A stretch of DNA of 64,000 nt, taken from Plantago ovata (taxonomy: Eukaryota; Streptophyta; Magnoliopsida; Lamiales; Plantaginaceae). A program made the position numbers and the translations under genes. Shown piece after piece: positions 1 to 11,212 of the stretch (position 1 is the stretch's first letter; each line of letters opens with the position of its first letter). The notes beneath the pieces are model-generated. The model was given only the letters and a program-made list of their open reading frames with translations, searched no databases and was not told the origin of the DNA. The stretch covers positions 94,992,365-95,056,364 of the forward strand of contig CM051455.1 in the NCBI GenBank assembly GCA_028274465.1, given 5' to 3'.

Positions 1-434
1 TAAGTCGTATCCATCCCGCATTAACAGTGATGGATCTTGGCGTTTGATGGAGCTTCGGATGTTCCTATCTGAAAGTTGCTCGTTTTAAGTTCATGTACCA
101 ACATAGGGTGTAGGAGCGTGATCATTTAAGTAGGCTTGATCTCTTTTTGGCTCTCTTGTGGTTCGGTTCAAAGCTGGTTTAGTAACTCTTTGGATCCTGA
201 GATTCTCTGTTTGGAGGTGTTGACTACTCTCGGCTATTTAGTAGCATTTGTTGGAAGTTGAGGTGATATTGTTGAAAGATTGGACTCACTTTGGTTGATT
301 ACTCGCCTGTTGACTTCCCTGGAAGACTTTGTAGCTAGGCCTTTTTGTTTAAAACGGCTGGTTTAGTCTTCTTGTTATCCCCTGTTGTTCTTTCTTTTTT
401 TATTAATGAAAATTTGGCCGATTCAAAAAAAAAT
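1..434 (+). mobile_element. 3' end of a LINE (L1-type) retrotransposon, truncated by the window edge
   Basis: Non-coding sequence ending in a T-rich stretch, a TTAATGAAAATTTGGCCGAT-like tail and an A9 run at 426-434, the usual look of a plant L1 3' UTR and poly(A) tail. Directly after the A-run the sequence becomes the copia LTR seen again at 35633-36161, but entering it about 60 bp in, so the LINE appears to have inserted into that LTR. The 5' part and the left target-site duplication lie outside the window. No coding domain is visible, so the LINE call rests on the tail and the junction. Confidence 0.55.
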
Positions 435-776
435 ATTTTGTGCGGAACAAAAGGCATGAAGGAAGGAATTGCAGGTCGCCCTAGTCCGTCTCGTAGGATG
501 CCAAGCTGAAGTAAATGGAGTCCAAACAAGACAATCCAAAGTGGACAAGAAGGCATCATTACAAGCAATAGAAGACAAGAAGAAGCATGTGGGTCTCTAC
601 ACCATGCTTCCATATTTCTAGAAAATACGTAGCAAGACAAATTACTACAGCAGTAGGAGACCCAAGAAAGTATGCAGCAGCGAGTAAATTCAAGGGAGAA
701 CACTCTGCAGAAACAAGTTGATCAACTGTGTTATCGACGGACTAGTGGTTACTTAGATTAAAAGAAATATACTTCT

Positions 777-816
<40 letters not shown>

Positions 817-912
817 AGCTCAGTCTTATCTGTATGTACTCTATTTTATTCATCAATAACACAAAAATGCTTCCGCCATTTTCAATCAATATAAATTCTT
901 CATTTTTTATCA
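435..912 (+). mobile_element. A1 copia 5' LTR (5'-truncated by the LINE junction)
   Basis: Matches the 3' LTR at 35633-36161 over nearly its whole length, including the TA-rich TATA region and the terminal ATTTTTTATCA. It is followed at once by a degenerate initiator-Met primer-binding site. It lacks the first part of the LTR, which would start TGTTAGAAAT. The TATA-like run at 779-812 precedes a pyrimidine-rich start region and probably marks the LTR promoter. Confidence 0.8.
779..812. repeat. (TA)n microsatellite in the copia LTR TATA region
   Basis: About 17 uninterrupted TA dinucleotides. The same LTR position holds only a few TA units at 36051-36061 and a long run at 36755-36798, so the tract has expanded from the TATA-box region of this LTR family. 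Confidence 0.95.
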
Positions 913-926
913 TGACATCTAGAGCT
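913..926 (+). other. A1 primer-binding site (degenerate, tRNA-iMet type)
   Basis: TGACATCTAGAGCT directly follows the LTR end. The equivalent site in A2 (36914) reads TGGTATTAGAGCT, close to the initiator-Met complement TGGTATCAGAGC. The A1 version has several substitutions, consistent with an old copy. Confidence 0.65.
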
Positions 927-989
927 TATGTTTTTCGATTCTCAAAATACTTTTCTCACCCTTGCAAATCTTTCTTCCTTGGTTGAAAC

Positions 990-2081
990 ATGACTGGAAC
1001 TTCTGGTTCTACTGAGACCAGTGAGTCTACTCCCGGCCATGAAGACCCACTTAGTCCTTATTATCTCCACCACACTGACAATGCCATCTCTGGTGCTATT
1101 CAACCAGTTCTTGATGGAACAAACTATCACACTTGGCACAGGGCTTTCAAGATCAACTTGACTCTCAGAAACAAGCTTGTTTTCATTGATGGAACTCTGA
1201 AAATACCAAAGGAAGAAGATGTTAACCACAAGAACTGGATCAAGTATAACACATTGATTCTTTCTTGGATGGTTCATTCAGTCTCAGATAACATCAAAAC
1301 TATCGGTTTGCATGCGGAAAACGCAGAAGATGCTTGGGATAAACTCAAAACAAGGTACTCACAGCCTAATCAGCTAAGAATTTTTTAGCTGGAACGTGAC
1401 CTTAATGCTTTAAAGCGAGGCACCATGGATGTCTCTGCGTATATCAACAAGCTTTCTGGCATGTGGGATGAGTTAGGTGATTATCAACCAATCCCAGTTT
1501 GCACTTGCAAGTTATGTAATTGTGACATTGCTAATAATCTTGAGAAGATACAAAATGTGAAGAAAGTTTTCAAGTTCCTTATGGGACTAAGTGATACTTA
1601 TGATATTGTGAGAGGTCAGATAATAATGAACAAGCCTACTCCTAGTCTTCATGATGCTTTCTCTTTGGTGAACCAAGAAGAGAAACAAAAGCAGATCAGA
1701 TCTGATGGCCTTGTTGTAGAAGAGCCAATTGCTATGAATGTTGCTATTGGAACAAAGAGAAATGACTGGTGTCCTAAGTGCAGAATGAGCAACCATAACA
1801 TTTAAAACTGCTTCAAGATTGTTGGTTATACTGAAGGATTTAAGAGAGTTACCATTGAGAGAGGAGGAAGATTCAATTGCAGAGGTAGAGGTCAGAGAAG
1901 CGGAAGGAACAACTATGGTGGGTATCCGACTAGTAACTACAGTGGTGTGTCAAGCGAGATGAATTAAGTTGATCCATCCAATGGAGCAGGACAACTCAGT
2001 TCTGATCAAGTGTAGCAGTTTCAGAGGTTGCTAGCTATGTCTGGGAAGCAACAAGAGAAGAACACAACTTATGGCTCAACT
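990..2081 (+). pseudogene. A1 copia gag, N-terminal part of the polyprotein (broken)
   Basis: Gag of a Ty1/copia element: the capsid-type protein that would package the element RNA. One reading frame from the ATG at 990 can be followed to 2081, but it is cut by in-frame stops at 1386-1388 and 1803-1805 and by at least two more near 1966 and 2010. Visible features are the N-terminal segment with GTNYHTWHRAF typical of copia Gag, the UBN2-type central region (QIIMNKPTPSL, NQEEKQKQ), a zinc-finger remnant (CPKCRMSNHNI, followed by a stop where the family continues into a second Cys) and an Arg/Gly-rich tail. The frame is interrupted at 2081 by a gypsy insertion and resumes at 11509 with the protease. 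A closely related copy lies at 37037-46034. Confidence 0.85.
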
Positions 2082-2339
2082 TGTAACACCCCGTTTTTTT
2101 ATTATTTATTTATTTACTTATTTATTATTTATTTATTTACTTATTTATTATTTATTTATTTAATTTTAGTTAATTAATTATTAGAGTAAATTATTTATTC
2201 GATAATTATTTAATTAATTTCGCGTAAGCAAGTTCGTTTCATTACGTTTGGATCGATCTGGAAGCCTGGACCGTTCTGACCTCTTTTGGCCCAATTCTTG
2301 AGCCCAGTCAAAGGCCCATTGACCGGCCCATTAGTAACC

Positions 2340-2348
2340 AAACCCTAA
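2340..2348 (+). promoter_or_regulatory. telo-box AAACCCTAA in the LTR
   Basis: AAACCCTAA, followed by CCCTAG, lies just upstream of the GA- and CpG-rich stretch. The 3' LTR copy is at 7188-7196. Telo-boxes are known promoter elements of plant translation-related genes; a promoter role here is inferred from position only. Confidence 0.5.
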
Positions 2349-3518
2349 CCCTAGTTGATACTTCTCCCCATCCCCTCATTCGTTTGCCTCCAAACGAAAC
2401 ACAAGAGAAAGAGAAAAGAAAGAGAGGAAGAGAAAAAGAGAGAGAAAGAAGAAATTCTTGCTGCTGCTGCTCCGTCTTCTTCGACCGATCGCCGCCGCCG
2501 TCGTCGCCTCCGTCGCCGTCCGATCCGCCGCCTGCTCCGTTCGACTCCGTCGCCGCGCCGCCAAGATCGATTGATCAGTTCCGTTGCCGCCGCCTGTTCT
2601 GCTCTCGACGACTTCGCGCCGCCGCCGCCGCGTTCGCCTTGCCGCCGCTCGCTGCGGTCTGTCCGCCGATACGTTCTCTTCTCCGCTGCTCGCCGCGCCG
2701 CCGGTCCTGTCCGCCGCTCTCTCTCGATCGAACCCGATCGATCGATCGATCCGTTCGCTGTCTGTCCGTCTCAATCGCCGCGCCGCTCCGATCCGTTCGC
2801 CGCCGATTCATTCCTTCCGGGTCCGTTTGTTTCCGAATTCGATCGGTAAGCTTGTTCTGTCCCTCCGTTTCTAATTCAATTGTGATTTCGATTCGATTCG
2901 AATTTCGTTTTGATTTTCTTTTCTTTTGATTAATTCGATTGCAGATTGTTTTCATCCCTCTATTCCCATTCGAAGGTAAAATCAATTTCCTTTACTGTTC
3001 TTTCAATTCGAAATTCATATTCTGTTTCAGACGTTTTTGCCCCTGGACCATTTTACCCTTGTTCGATCTGGCCATGTTGTTATTTGATTCGAACTAAGAA
3101 CCGGGACTTAGGATTGTTAGATTGTTGTGAGTGATTGTTGGACTTGTGTTCATTTGACCTCGTATGTTGACCGTAGTTTTCTGTTGACTTCGAAAAGGAC
3201 CGATTTGGACTTTAGTGGTGTTGTTTTGAACCTTGTGGACTGATTTGGGAAGTTTGAAAACTTAAGGGACCTTTTTGCAATTTACCTTTGACGGTAGTTG
3301 ACTGACAGAGGACTTTTTCGTAAACATTTTTATTCTGTGAGGACTGATTCGTATGTTTGGAAAACTTCTGGTTTGTTTGTACTTTCTGTTTTTGAAAAGG
3401 GTTCTTTTGCAATTTACCCCTGAGGGTATTTTGGTAATTTCCAGAATCTGAAAACCGAAAGAGTTTCTGAAAATGTTTCAACTTAGTTTCTGTTTTTGTA
3501 AGTTAGTAATGACTTGAC

Positions 3519-3590
3519 TTGCTAGCCTAGTTGGTTAGGTTCTTGTTTGACTAACTTAGAGGTCCCGAGTTCGAACCCCGTCTTTACCAT
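3519..3590 (+). other. tRNA-like block with Pol III A and B boxes inside the LTR
   Basis: TAGCCTAGTTGG at 3523-3534 fits the A-box consensus TRGCNNAGYNGG exactly. GTTCGAACC at 3569-3577 fits the B-box core GWTCRANNC. They are 34 nt apart, and the block reads like the D-arm to T-arm of a tRNA with a degenerate anticodon arm. It lacks a clean acceptor stem, so it is not called as a tRNA gene. It is repeated at the same place in the 3' LTR (8357-8424). It may be a SINE-derived internal Pol III promoter or a relic of one. Confidence 0.7.
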
Positions 3591-4650
3591 TTCTTTTTCA
3601 ACCTTTTTCCTTCTGTCCGTTCGACTTCTAAAGTGTGTTTAGTACTTTCTTGTTAGGTTCTCCGTTGTTCGATAACCCGTAAGCTCATTACTCGTTGGAG
3701 ATCTTTTGCTCACAAGTTAAGGTGAGTGTTCACCCCTAAACCTATTATTTGCGAAAAACTGGAAGGATATGTGACAACTTGTACCTACTATTACTTATAC
3801 TGTTTTACTGTATGCTTCCGCGTAAAAGTATTAAAGTCCTAAGTATGACTATTTACTTTTCTGTTTATTGCTACTCTGTTCTGGACTGACTTTTCTGCAG
3901 GAACACCTCTCGGTGTTGATTATCTGTATCTGTTATTCTGTTTCTGTTCTGTTTCTGTGTGACCGGACGATTAGGTCGTAACTAGGTAGACTTGGGTAGT
4001 AGAGGACTATCGGGTTTGCTTGGTTATTGCCTAGTCTAATTCCTTTTAGACGCGAGGCAGAAGTCACTGAGGTCTATTAGGGTCGTAGGTTCTGTTTCCC
4101 CAAAGTACACGGGGGTTTCTGTTTCTGTCCGGAGTTCTGCACCCTCTGGAGGGAGTTATAAGGGCATTCTGGGAGTAGGATCAATAAGGCGGGCTGCACC
4201 AACGGTCTTCAACTTATCTGTTCTGTTATTCTGTTATGTGATCTGTTCTGTTTGATTGCTTTTCTGAAAAGGATTTGGATTTCAAAATTGTTTACTTTCT
4301 GTTTTTAACTTAGAACCTCACTGAGATCCTTTATCTCACACTCTATTGTTTTCAAAATTCCTTCCTTCCAGATACTGCTGAGGATGTTCGCGAATAGGAT
4401 GCCAGCGACTGAGAGAAGGGTCTGGGGTGTCTTGGGATTTTATTTCAAAATAAGAAGATGAACTTTTCGCTGTCTTCACTCGTTGTTTCATTTGAATTCT
4501 AAGTTTATCGTTGGATATTTTCTTGTTAGTGTTAGCGCTGTGCGCGTCAAAGATTATTTTGGCATTAATTACCGACCGTTGCTATTAAAGTTATTTTGGA
4601 TTTTCTTTTCAAGAAATTATATTTGTTCTCAAAACCGGTACCGTTACAGT

Positions 4651-4662
4651 TGGTATCAGAGC
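4651..4662 (+). other. primer-binding site (tRNA-iMet), Tekay-like element
   Basis: TGGTATCAGAGC begins two bases after the LTR end at 4648 and is a perfect match to the 3' end complement of plant initiator tRNA-Met. Confidence 0.9.
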
Positions 4663-5519
4663 TTGAGTTCAAACTCGAGCTTGCTAGGATAGGGTCTTCT
4701 GGCCTTTGGGGTGCGTGTGAGGGTCCAAGTCGCTGGATTAGATTGAGTAGTCTTCGTTCTGTCTCTTCTAAAGTTTGGTCTTCCGCATTAACTCTGAACC
4801 GTCATGTTCGTCTTTTAACTGTCCTATTGTTCTGTCTTCCGTCTTCCGAAACTGTCTTGCTGATCATTCTGTTTAACTTCTACTAAGTTCACAAGCTTCC
4901 TATTGATGTTTTGTTCATTTTCCTTAAGGCGATAACATTGTTTCTTTTAAATGCATGAGAATTTGTTTAAAAGTATGTTTACTTACTATAATGTCATTTG
5001 ATGCATGTTTTAGGGTTTAAACACTTATTTATGCATTTTTTTTCTTATCGAAGTTCATATATGTTTTTGCTTGGTTCTGTCATACTGTTATCTATTGTTT
5101 AACCAAAGTCGACATAAATCACTGGCAGGCGGCCGACAGTTTATGTGATTTGTGTTAACTGAGGTCAAATGACTGATCACTCTGTGAGAGAACACTTTGT
5201 GCCATTGCTTAATGATTTTGATGTGTGTCTAATGCTTCTTTAAGGAATTCCTTATACATGCATATCGTTTAATTTTCAATTTATGCCTGCCTTGTATGCT
5301 AGGTTAGACACGCTCGAGGATTTACTTAGTGATTAGTTGCTATTTTCCTTTTGACTCCCTAATTTGATTTTGACCTTAGCATTTTTGGTTATCATTTACG
5401 CGTCTCTTGCTCGTTCACTAGGATGACTTAAGATAGTGCCTTAGATTACGTCTACGCATGAAGATAGACTCACTCAAGATGGTTAATTACGTTACTGACC
5501 TTAGATTAATTGCGATAGG
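4663..5519 (+). other. untranslated leader of the Tekay-like element
   Basis: AT-rich, no open frame of note and no recognisable motif apart from short T-rich tracts. Its start is set by the primer-binding site and its end by the gag ATG at 5520. Confidence 0.6.
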
Positions 5520-6655
5520 ATGGCTCCAAGGAACAACACCCGCAACGGCAATGGCAATGGCAACACCAATGACCACGACAACAACAACAACAATGGCAAC
5601 AACAACAATGCTGGCAACCAGGACCAAGTGGAGCGGATCATTGCAGCTTTGGGGAACTTCAGTGAGAGCATTCGCCACGTTAGGGCACCACCTGTTCAGC
5701 CAGCTCCGCCGCCACCGCCACCGACTCAAACAATCGATCAAGCTGCTGAACGTTTTGCTCGTTTCCATCCCGACAGGTTCGATGGGGCACCCAATGCCCG
5801 CAAAGCTGAGCTTTGGCTGGAGAGCATAGAGAATCTGTTCTCGATCTTGCACTACCCTGATGAAAGGAGGATTGAGCTCGCGGCTTTCCAGTTTGAAGGA
5901 GCAGCAAGAAATTGGTGGAGGACCGTAGATGCAAGGTGGAGACAAGCAGCAGTGGCCCGCACTTGGGAGAACTTCGAGAAAGAGTTCATGGATAAGTTCG
6001 TGCGTATGAGTTCCAAGACTTAGTGCAAGGAAATATGAATGTCGCCGAATATGACTCCGAGTTCACTCGACTGCTGAAGTACGTGCCGCACTTTCAAAAC
6101 GACGAGAGGGAGAAGGTGCGCCATTTTGTGAAGGGTCTAAACTCAGAGATCCGTTACAGCCTGTTCGGGACTGACATGCCCACCTACATTAAAGCAGTGG
6201 AGTTAGCTGCTGAGGTAGAGAGTGGTCTGGGAGAACTCGAGAACTATGAACCCCGGCGGTCTCGAAAGAGGAGTTCTGATCACAGAAGTAGCAAGGATCG
6301 TCATTCTCCATCCAAGTATTCTCGCACCGAGCAGAAAAGTCGACCTCGTCATGTGGCCGAAAGTACTGAACAACCATCTCGAAGAAATTGCAATTTCTGC
6401 GGAGGCACAACTCATGAGGAGAAGAACTGTTGGAGGAAGCAAGGTGTATGCTTGGCGTGTGGAAGCAAGGAGCATAAGATCAATGTTTGTCCGCGACGCA
6501 ACCCCCTGATGGAAGAAGGAAGTTCTGGAGACACCGCTTCAAGGAATCAAGGAAGTAGTGCGAAGGCCAAACCAAGAGTCTATAGCATGGTTGGACGTGA
6601 GACTCCCTCGACAAGTGTGGCTAAAGGTACGCTCACATGGACAAACTTCTTCTAA
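5520..6655 (+). pseudogene. gypsy gag with two zinc knuckles, one frameshift
   Basis: Ty3/gypsy Gag. It starts with a low-complexity Asn/Gly/Pro N-terminus (residues 1-75, then TQTIDQAAERFARFHP), followed by the Retrotrans_gag domain (FDGAPNARKAELWLESIE, NWWRTVDARW, EFMDKFV). The first frame stops at 6021-6023 and the second is open from about 6020 to 6655. The junction is explained by loss of a single T in the T-run at 6011-6012. The second half completes the capsid domain (VAEYDSEFTRL, FVKGLN) and carries two CX2CX4HX4C zinc knuckles: CNFCGGTTHEEKNC at 6389-6430 and CLACGSKEHKINVC at 6448-6490. The chain ends shortly after the second knuckle with no protease, so the gag-pol junction and all of pol have been lost. 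Confidence 0.85.
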
Positions 6656-6939
6656 GTCTTTTCCTTTCCTGTTACCGTGCTGTTTTTCTTTCGCTAGGAT
6701 TGGTTCACTTGAAGCTTAATTATCGACTTTTTGGTTGAGGAGTAATAGTTGGAAGATCTGGTTGAAGAGGCAAGCTTTAACTTCCCTAGGTTAGTTACGA
6801 ATTCTTTTAACCTTTGGCTTGCGAACGTGTTCGTTGATCCGGCGTTTGAAGTTTGAAGACATTTGTTTCGCCGTTCCACGTTTGTTAGTTCTACGCTAGT
6901 TAAGTTTCAAGGACGAAACTTCTTGTAAGGGTGGTGGAG
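6656..6939 (+). other. 3' untranslated region and polypurine tract of the Tekay-like element
   Basis: Short non-coding stretch with no recognisable pol remnant. The purine-rich run AAGGGTGGTGGAG (6927-6939) directly precedes the 3' LTR start at 6940 and serves as the plus-strand primer. The preceding CAAGGACGAAACTTCTTG is typical of Tekay/Del elements. Confidence 0.75.
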
Positions 6940-8356
6940 TGTAACACCCCGTTTTTTTTATTATTTATTTATTTACTTATTTATTTACTTATTTATTATT
7001 TAATTATTTAATTTTAGTTAATTAATTATCAGAGTAAATTATTTATCCGATAATTATTTAATTAATTTCGCTTAAGCAAGTTCATTTCATTATGTTTGGA
7101 TCGATCTGTAAGCCTGGACCGTTCTGACCTCTTTTGGCCCAATTCTTGAGCCCAGTCAAAGGCCCATTGACCGGCCCATTAGTAACCAAACCCTAACCCT
7201 AGTCTGATACTTCTCCCATCCCCTCATTCGTTTGCCTCCAAACGAAACACAAGAGAAAGAGAAAATAAAGAGAGGAAGAGAAAAAGAGAGAGAAAGAAGA
7301 AATTCTTGCTGCTGCTGCTCCGTCTCCTCCGACCGATCGCCGCCGCCGTCGTCGCCTCCGCCGCCATCCGATCTGCCGCCTGCTCCGTTCTACTCCGTCG
7401 CCGCGCCGCCAAGATCAATCGATTAGTTCCGTTGCCGCCGCCTGTTCCGCTCGCGCCGCCGCCGCCGCGTTCGCCTTGCCGCCGCTCGCTGCGGTCTATC
7501 CGCCGATCCGTTCTCTTCTCTGTTGCTTGCCGCGCCGCCGGTCCTGTCCGCCGCTCTCTGTCGATCGAACCCGATCGATCGATCGATCCGTTCGCTGTCT
7601 GTCCGTCTCAATCGCCGCGCCGCTCCGATCCGTTCGCCGCCGATTCATTCCGTTCGGGTCCGTTTGTTTCCGAATTCGATCGGTAAGCTTGTTCTGTCCC
7701 TCCGTTTCGAATTCAATTGTGATTTCGGTTCGATTCGAATTTCGTTTTGATTTTCTTTTCTTTTGATTCATTCGATTGCAGATTGTTTTCATCCCTCTAT
7801 TCCCATTCGAAGGTAAAATCAATTTCCTTTACTGTTCTTTCGATTCGAAATTCATATTCTGTTTTGGACGTTTTTGCCCCTTGACCATTTTACCCTTGTT
7901 CTATGTGGCCATGTTGTTATTTGATTCGAACTGAGAACCGGGACTTAGGATTGTTAGATTGTTGTGAGTGATTGTTGAACTTGTGATGATTTGACCTCGT
8001 ATGTTGACCGTAGTTTTCTGTTGACTTCGAAAAGGACCGATTTGGACTTTAGTGGTGTTGTTTTGAACCTTGTGGACTGATTTGGGAAGTTTGAAAACTT
8101 AAGGGACCTTTTTGCAATTTACCTTTGACCGTAGTTGACTGACAGAGGACTTTTTCGTAAACCTTTTATTCTGTGAGGACTGATTCGTATGTTTGGAAAA
8201 CTTCTGGTTTGTTTGTACTTTCTGTTTTTGAAAAGGGTTCTTTTGCAATTTACCACTGAGGGTATTTTGATAATTTTCAGAATCTGAAAACCGAAAAAGT
8301 TTCTGAAAATGTTTCAACTTAGTTTCTGTTTTTGTAAGTTAGTAATAACTTGACTT

Positions 8357-8424
8357 GCTAGCCTAGTTGGTTAGGTTCTTGCTTGACTAACTTAGAGGTC
8401 CTGAGTTCGAACCCCATCTTTACC
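8357..8424 (+). other. tRNA-like block, 3' LTR copy
   Basis: A-box TAGCCTAGTTGG (8359-8370) is unchanged relative to the 5' LTR copy and the B-box core GTTCGAACC (8405-8413) is intact. Substitutions fall between and after the boxes. Confidence 0.65.
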
Positions 8425-9182
8425 ATTTCTTTTTCAACCTTTTTACTTCCGTCCGTTCGACTTCTAAAGTGTGTTTAGTACTTTCTTGTTAGGTTCTCCG
8501 TTGTTCGATAACCCGTAAGCTCATTACTCGTTGGAGATCTTTTGCTCACAAGTTAAGGTGAGTGTTCACCCCTAAACCTATTATTTGCGAAAAACTGGAA
8601 GGATATGTGACAACTTGTACCTACTATTACTTATACTGTTTTACTCTATGTTTCCGCGTAAAATTATTTAAGTCCTAAGTATGACTATTTACTTTTCTGT
8701 TTATTGCTACTCTGTTCTGGACTGACTTTTCTGCAGGAACACCTCTCGGTGTTGATTATCTGTATCTGTTGTTCTGTTTCTGTGTGACCGGTCGATTAGG
8801 TCGTAACTAGGTAGACTTGGGTAGTAGAGGACTATCGGGTTTGCTTGGTTATTGCCTAGTCTAATCCCTTTTAGACGCGAGGCAGAAGTCGCTGAGGTCT
8901 ATTAGGGTCGTAGGTTCTATTTCCCCAAAGTACACGGGGGTTTCTGTTTCTGTCCGGAGTTGTGCACCCTCTGGAGGGAGTTATAAGGGCATACTGGGAG
9001 TAGGAGCAATAAGGAGGGCTGCACCAACGGTCTTCAACTTATCTGTTATGTTATTCTGTTATGTGATCTGTTCTGTTTGATTGCTTTTCTGAAAACGATT
9101 TTGATTTCAAAATTGTTTACTTTTTGTTTTTAACTTAGAACCTCACTGAGATCCTTTATCTCACACTCTCTTGTTTTCAAAA

Positions 9183-11212
9183 TGTAAGAAAATACGGTCA
9201 GAGTTACCGCTGGGGTACGCAGCGGAATTTCAAAAATTTTCTTAACATGCAGGTTAATTGATTATGTATATGCCGTATATATTTAAACACGTCAATTATA
9301 AGACTAACCTTACTTCCAAAGCAGCTTCCAAGTCTTCGTAATAATCTGGTGTATCTTCTCCTTCGTCGAAGTCGAAGATATCTGCAATACTTTGATTATC
9401 TGCAAGACAATAAAAGTTAGTTTCCAGCTCGTAGAACCTCAACCTTGGTATCCACAGATGAACAGCCTATCGGAAAGAATGCTAGGATATTCTTTATGTG
9501 CCCAAGAAGATGGGGCGGCGATTCCTCCGGTAGGTGGCGCGCGCGTGTGGCTTATAGAGGAGGGGAGAGCTTTTATTTTCTCTAAGAAAACTGGGTAGAA
9601 TAATTCTCTAAGAATTTGATTCTTCAAGTGTGTGAAAATCTATGTCAAAAACTCTCTAATAGTCTACTATATATAGTAGTAAATAGAAGCCTAAATCATA
9701 AGCAATTAGACTTCGTAAAGGAATAAGAATCTAATTCTTATCGCACTAGGAAACCAATATCAAGTCTAGATTCATTCCCAATCAAATTAAAACTCAATCA
9801 GGTAAATCTAACTTATCCCTTGGACTTCTAATAGAGGAAGGAGTCGAACTCCTTCCCCTATCTTGCTTGCACGCGCGCGCGCTCAGTCCTATGAGAGATA
9901 GGTGGGTCCCAATTTTGGGACCCACTTATAGTTCTAAGGCAATTCAAACTCCAAGTAGATTTTGCCATGTGCATATGTTAATTCTAAATTAACATATTCT
10001 TTCAAATCAAACCTCCATTATATTTCCAAAATATAATCCTTAATTGTATTTACATAAAATACAATTAATTAGCCAATTCAATTAATAATTCCAAATCATT
10101 AATTGATCCACTAAATATTATAATTAATTCCAAATCGATTATAATCCATCAATCACAATTAATTCCAAATTAATTGCGATTCCATCTTCAAGGATATTCT
10201 GATAGGCTGAATCACCACATAGTGTGACCCATAGGGCCTCATCGTATTAAGCAAGTCCTAGACTAGGCAACATGGAATTCCTAGACGGTTCCATTTGCAA
10301 TATTAATACATGAGGACGTTTGAGAGGTTTCTCAAAGCTAACCCTTTCGTTGCGAAGTCTGTTGCGCTCAACGCGGCGATGGTAACGTCCCTTCATCTGA
10401 CTTGCTCGAATGTATCTAGGATCGATGAAGTGTCTATCCCAATAATACATCCACAGGCGTCTTCAGTGAGTTGTATGGTGAATCCAATATCTATTATGAC
10501 CATCATAATAATATTGATACGCTGGCCAGTGGTTTTACCATCACAACTATGAACGACTATGAGTAGTGCTCTCCTGTCTTAGGTCAACTGCTTATTCAGA
10601 GCTGACATCGACGGGTCCACCAAGGATATGGGGCAACAAATGTGATGATAAAGTCCTGTAAGTCCAAAGGACGACTGGCATCACTTCGACAACTCACCGG
10701 TTCCCATAGACACTTCGGTGTAGAGTAGACATCGATGGGAGTGTCCGGTGGGTACTTCCATTGTTCGATAAAGCTTCTTCGAACAACTATGCGCAGTTAT
10801 GGGAACGTTTCTCGATTGTCCAACAATCCGTTCCGTGGCCGTGGGATCGGCTCACACTTGCTCCAACAAGTATAACCTGCACGCATACTAGTCTTGTCTG
10901 GTTCATTCAGACCCCTACATCCGAGATGAACCTCGACTAGGGAGAGTTTGGGATAGATGATAACTCACATAGCTGCCACTATCTCTGTGATCAGTCATCT
11001 ATCCGAGGGGACATGTTTAATATCAATACAGACAGTAATAGAGATATGACATGTTGCATGCCCGGTTTAATATAAATATGAAAGCGATACTCAATAGTAA
11101 AATGCAACAAACATATATTATATTACGTTGACCTGTGTAATAGTACATATATGCCCTCTATAAGGGCACCATGCCCTTAGTAAGGACTGTCTCTAGGACA
11201 TATACACTATCA
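9183..11212 (-). mobile_element. solo LTR of the Cop1 copia family
   Basis: 2030 bp, nearly identical in layout to the Cop1 3' LTR (19958-21984). The left end is TGTAAGAAAATACGG and the right end CATATACACTATCA, reading TGATAG...CTTACA on the minus strand. It is flanked by the 5-bp TSD CAAAA (9178-9182 and 11213-11217) with no internal domain, primer-binding site or polypurine tract, so it is a solo LTR left by LTR-LTR recombination. It contains the hairpin GTGGGTCCC / GGGACCCAC (9902-9925) shared by all LTRs of this family and a TATATATAG promoter motif at about 9667. Confidence 0.93.
9902..9925. other. conserved LTR hairpin GTGGGTCCC-N6-GGGACCCAC (solo LTR copy)
   Basis: Perfect 9-bp inverted repeat with loop AATTTT. 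Equivalent sites occur in the Cop1 LTRs at 20660-20683 and 31574-31597 and in the Cop2 LTR at 49407-49430. Confidence 0.75.

Larger units (their letters stand above)
2082..4648 (+). repeat. 5' LTR of the Tekay-like gypsy element
   Basis: 2567 bp, TG...CA ends, bounded by the TSD at 2077-2081 and the primer-binding site at 4651. It contains a (TTTA)n-rich start (2095-2200), a plant telo-box AAACCCTAA at 2340-2348, a GA-rich stretch (2395-2455), a very CpG-rich CCG-repeat region (2460-2830) followed by splice-like pyrimidine tracts, and a tRNA-like block (3521-3590). Several overlapping Ser/Arg/Pro-rich reading frames in the CpG-rich part are composition artefacts. Confidence 0.92.

Noticed and set aside
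2340..2354. Telomeric repeat tract (CCCTAAA)
   Set aside because: Only one and a half units, at the same site in both LTRs; better read as a telo-box than as interstitial telomere DNA.
2355..2985. Several overlapping Ser/Arg/Pro-rich reading frames on both strands, repeated near 7220-7820
   Set aside because: They lie inside the CpG-rich CCG-repeat part of a gypsy LTR, overlap in all frames and differ between the two LTRs by frame-changing indels. They are composition artefacts, not genes.
3519..3590. A functional tRNA gene
   Set aside because: A and B boxes fit, but there is no complete acceptor stem or clear anticodon stem and the block is part of an LTR. Kept as a tRNA-like block only.
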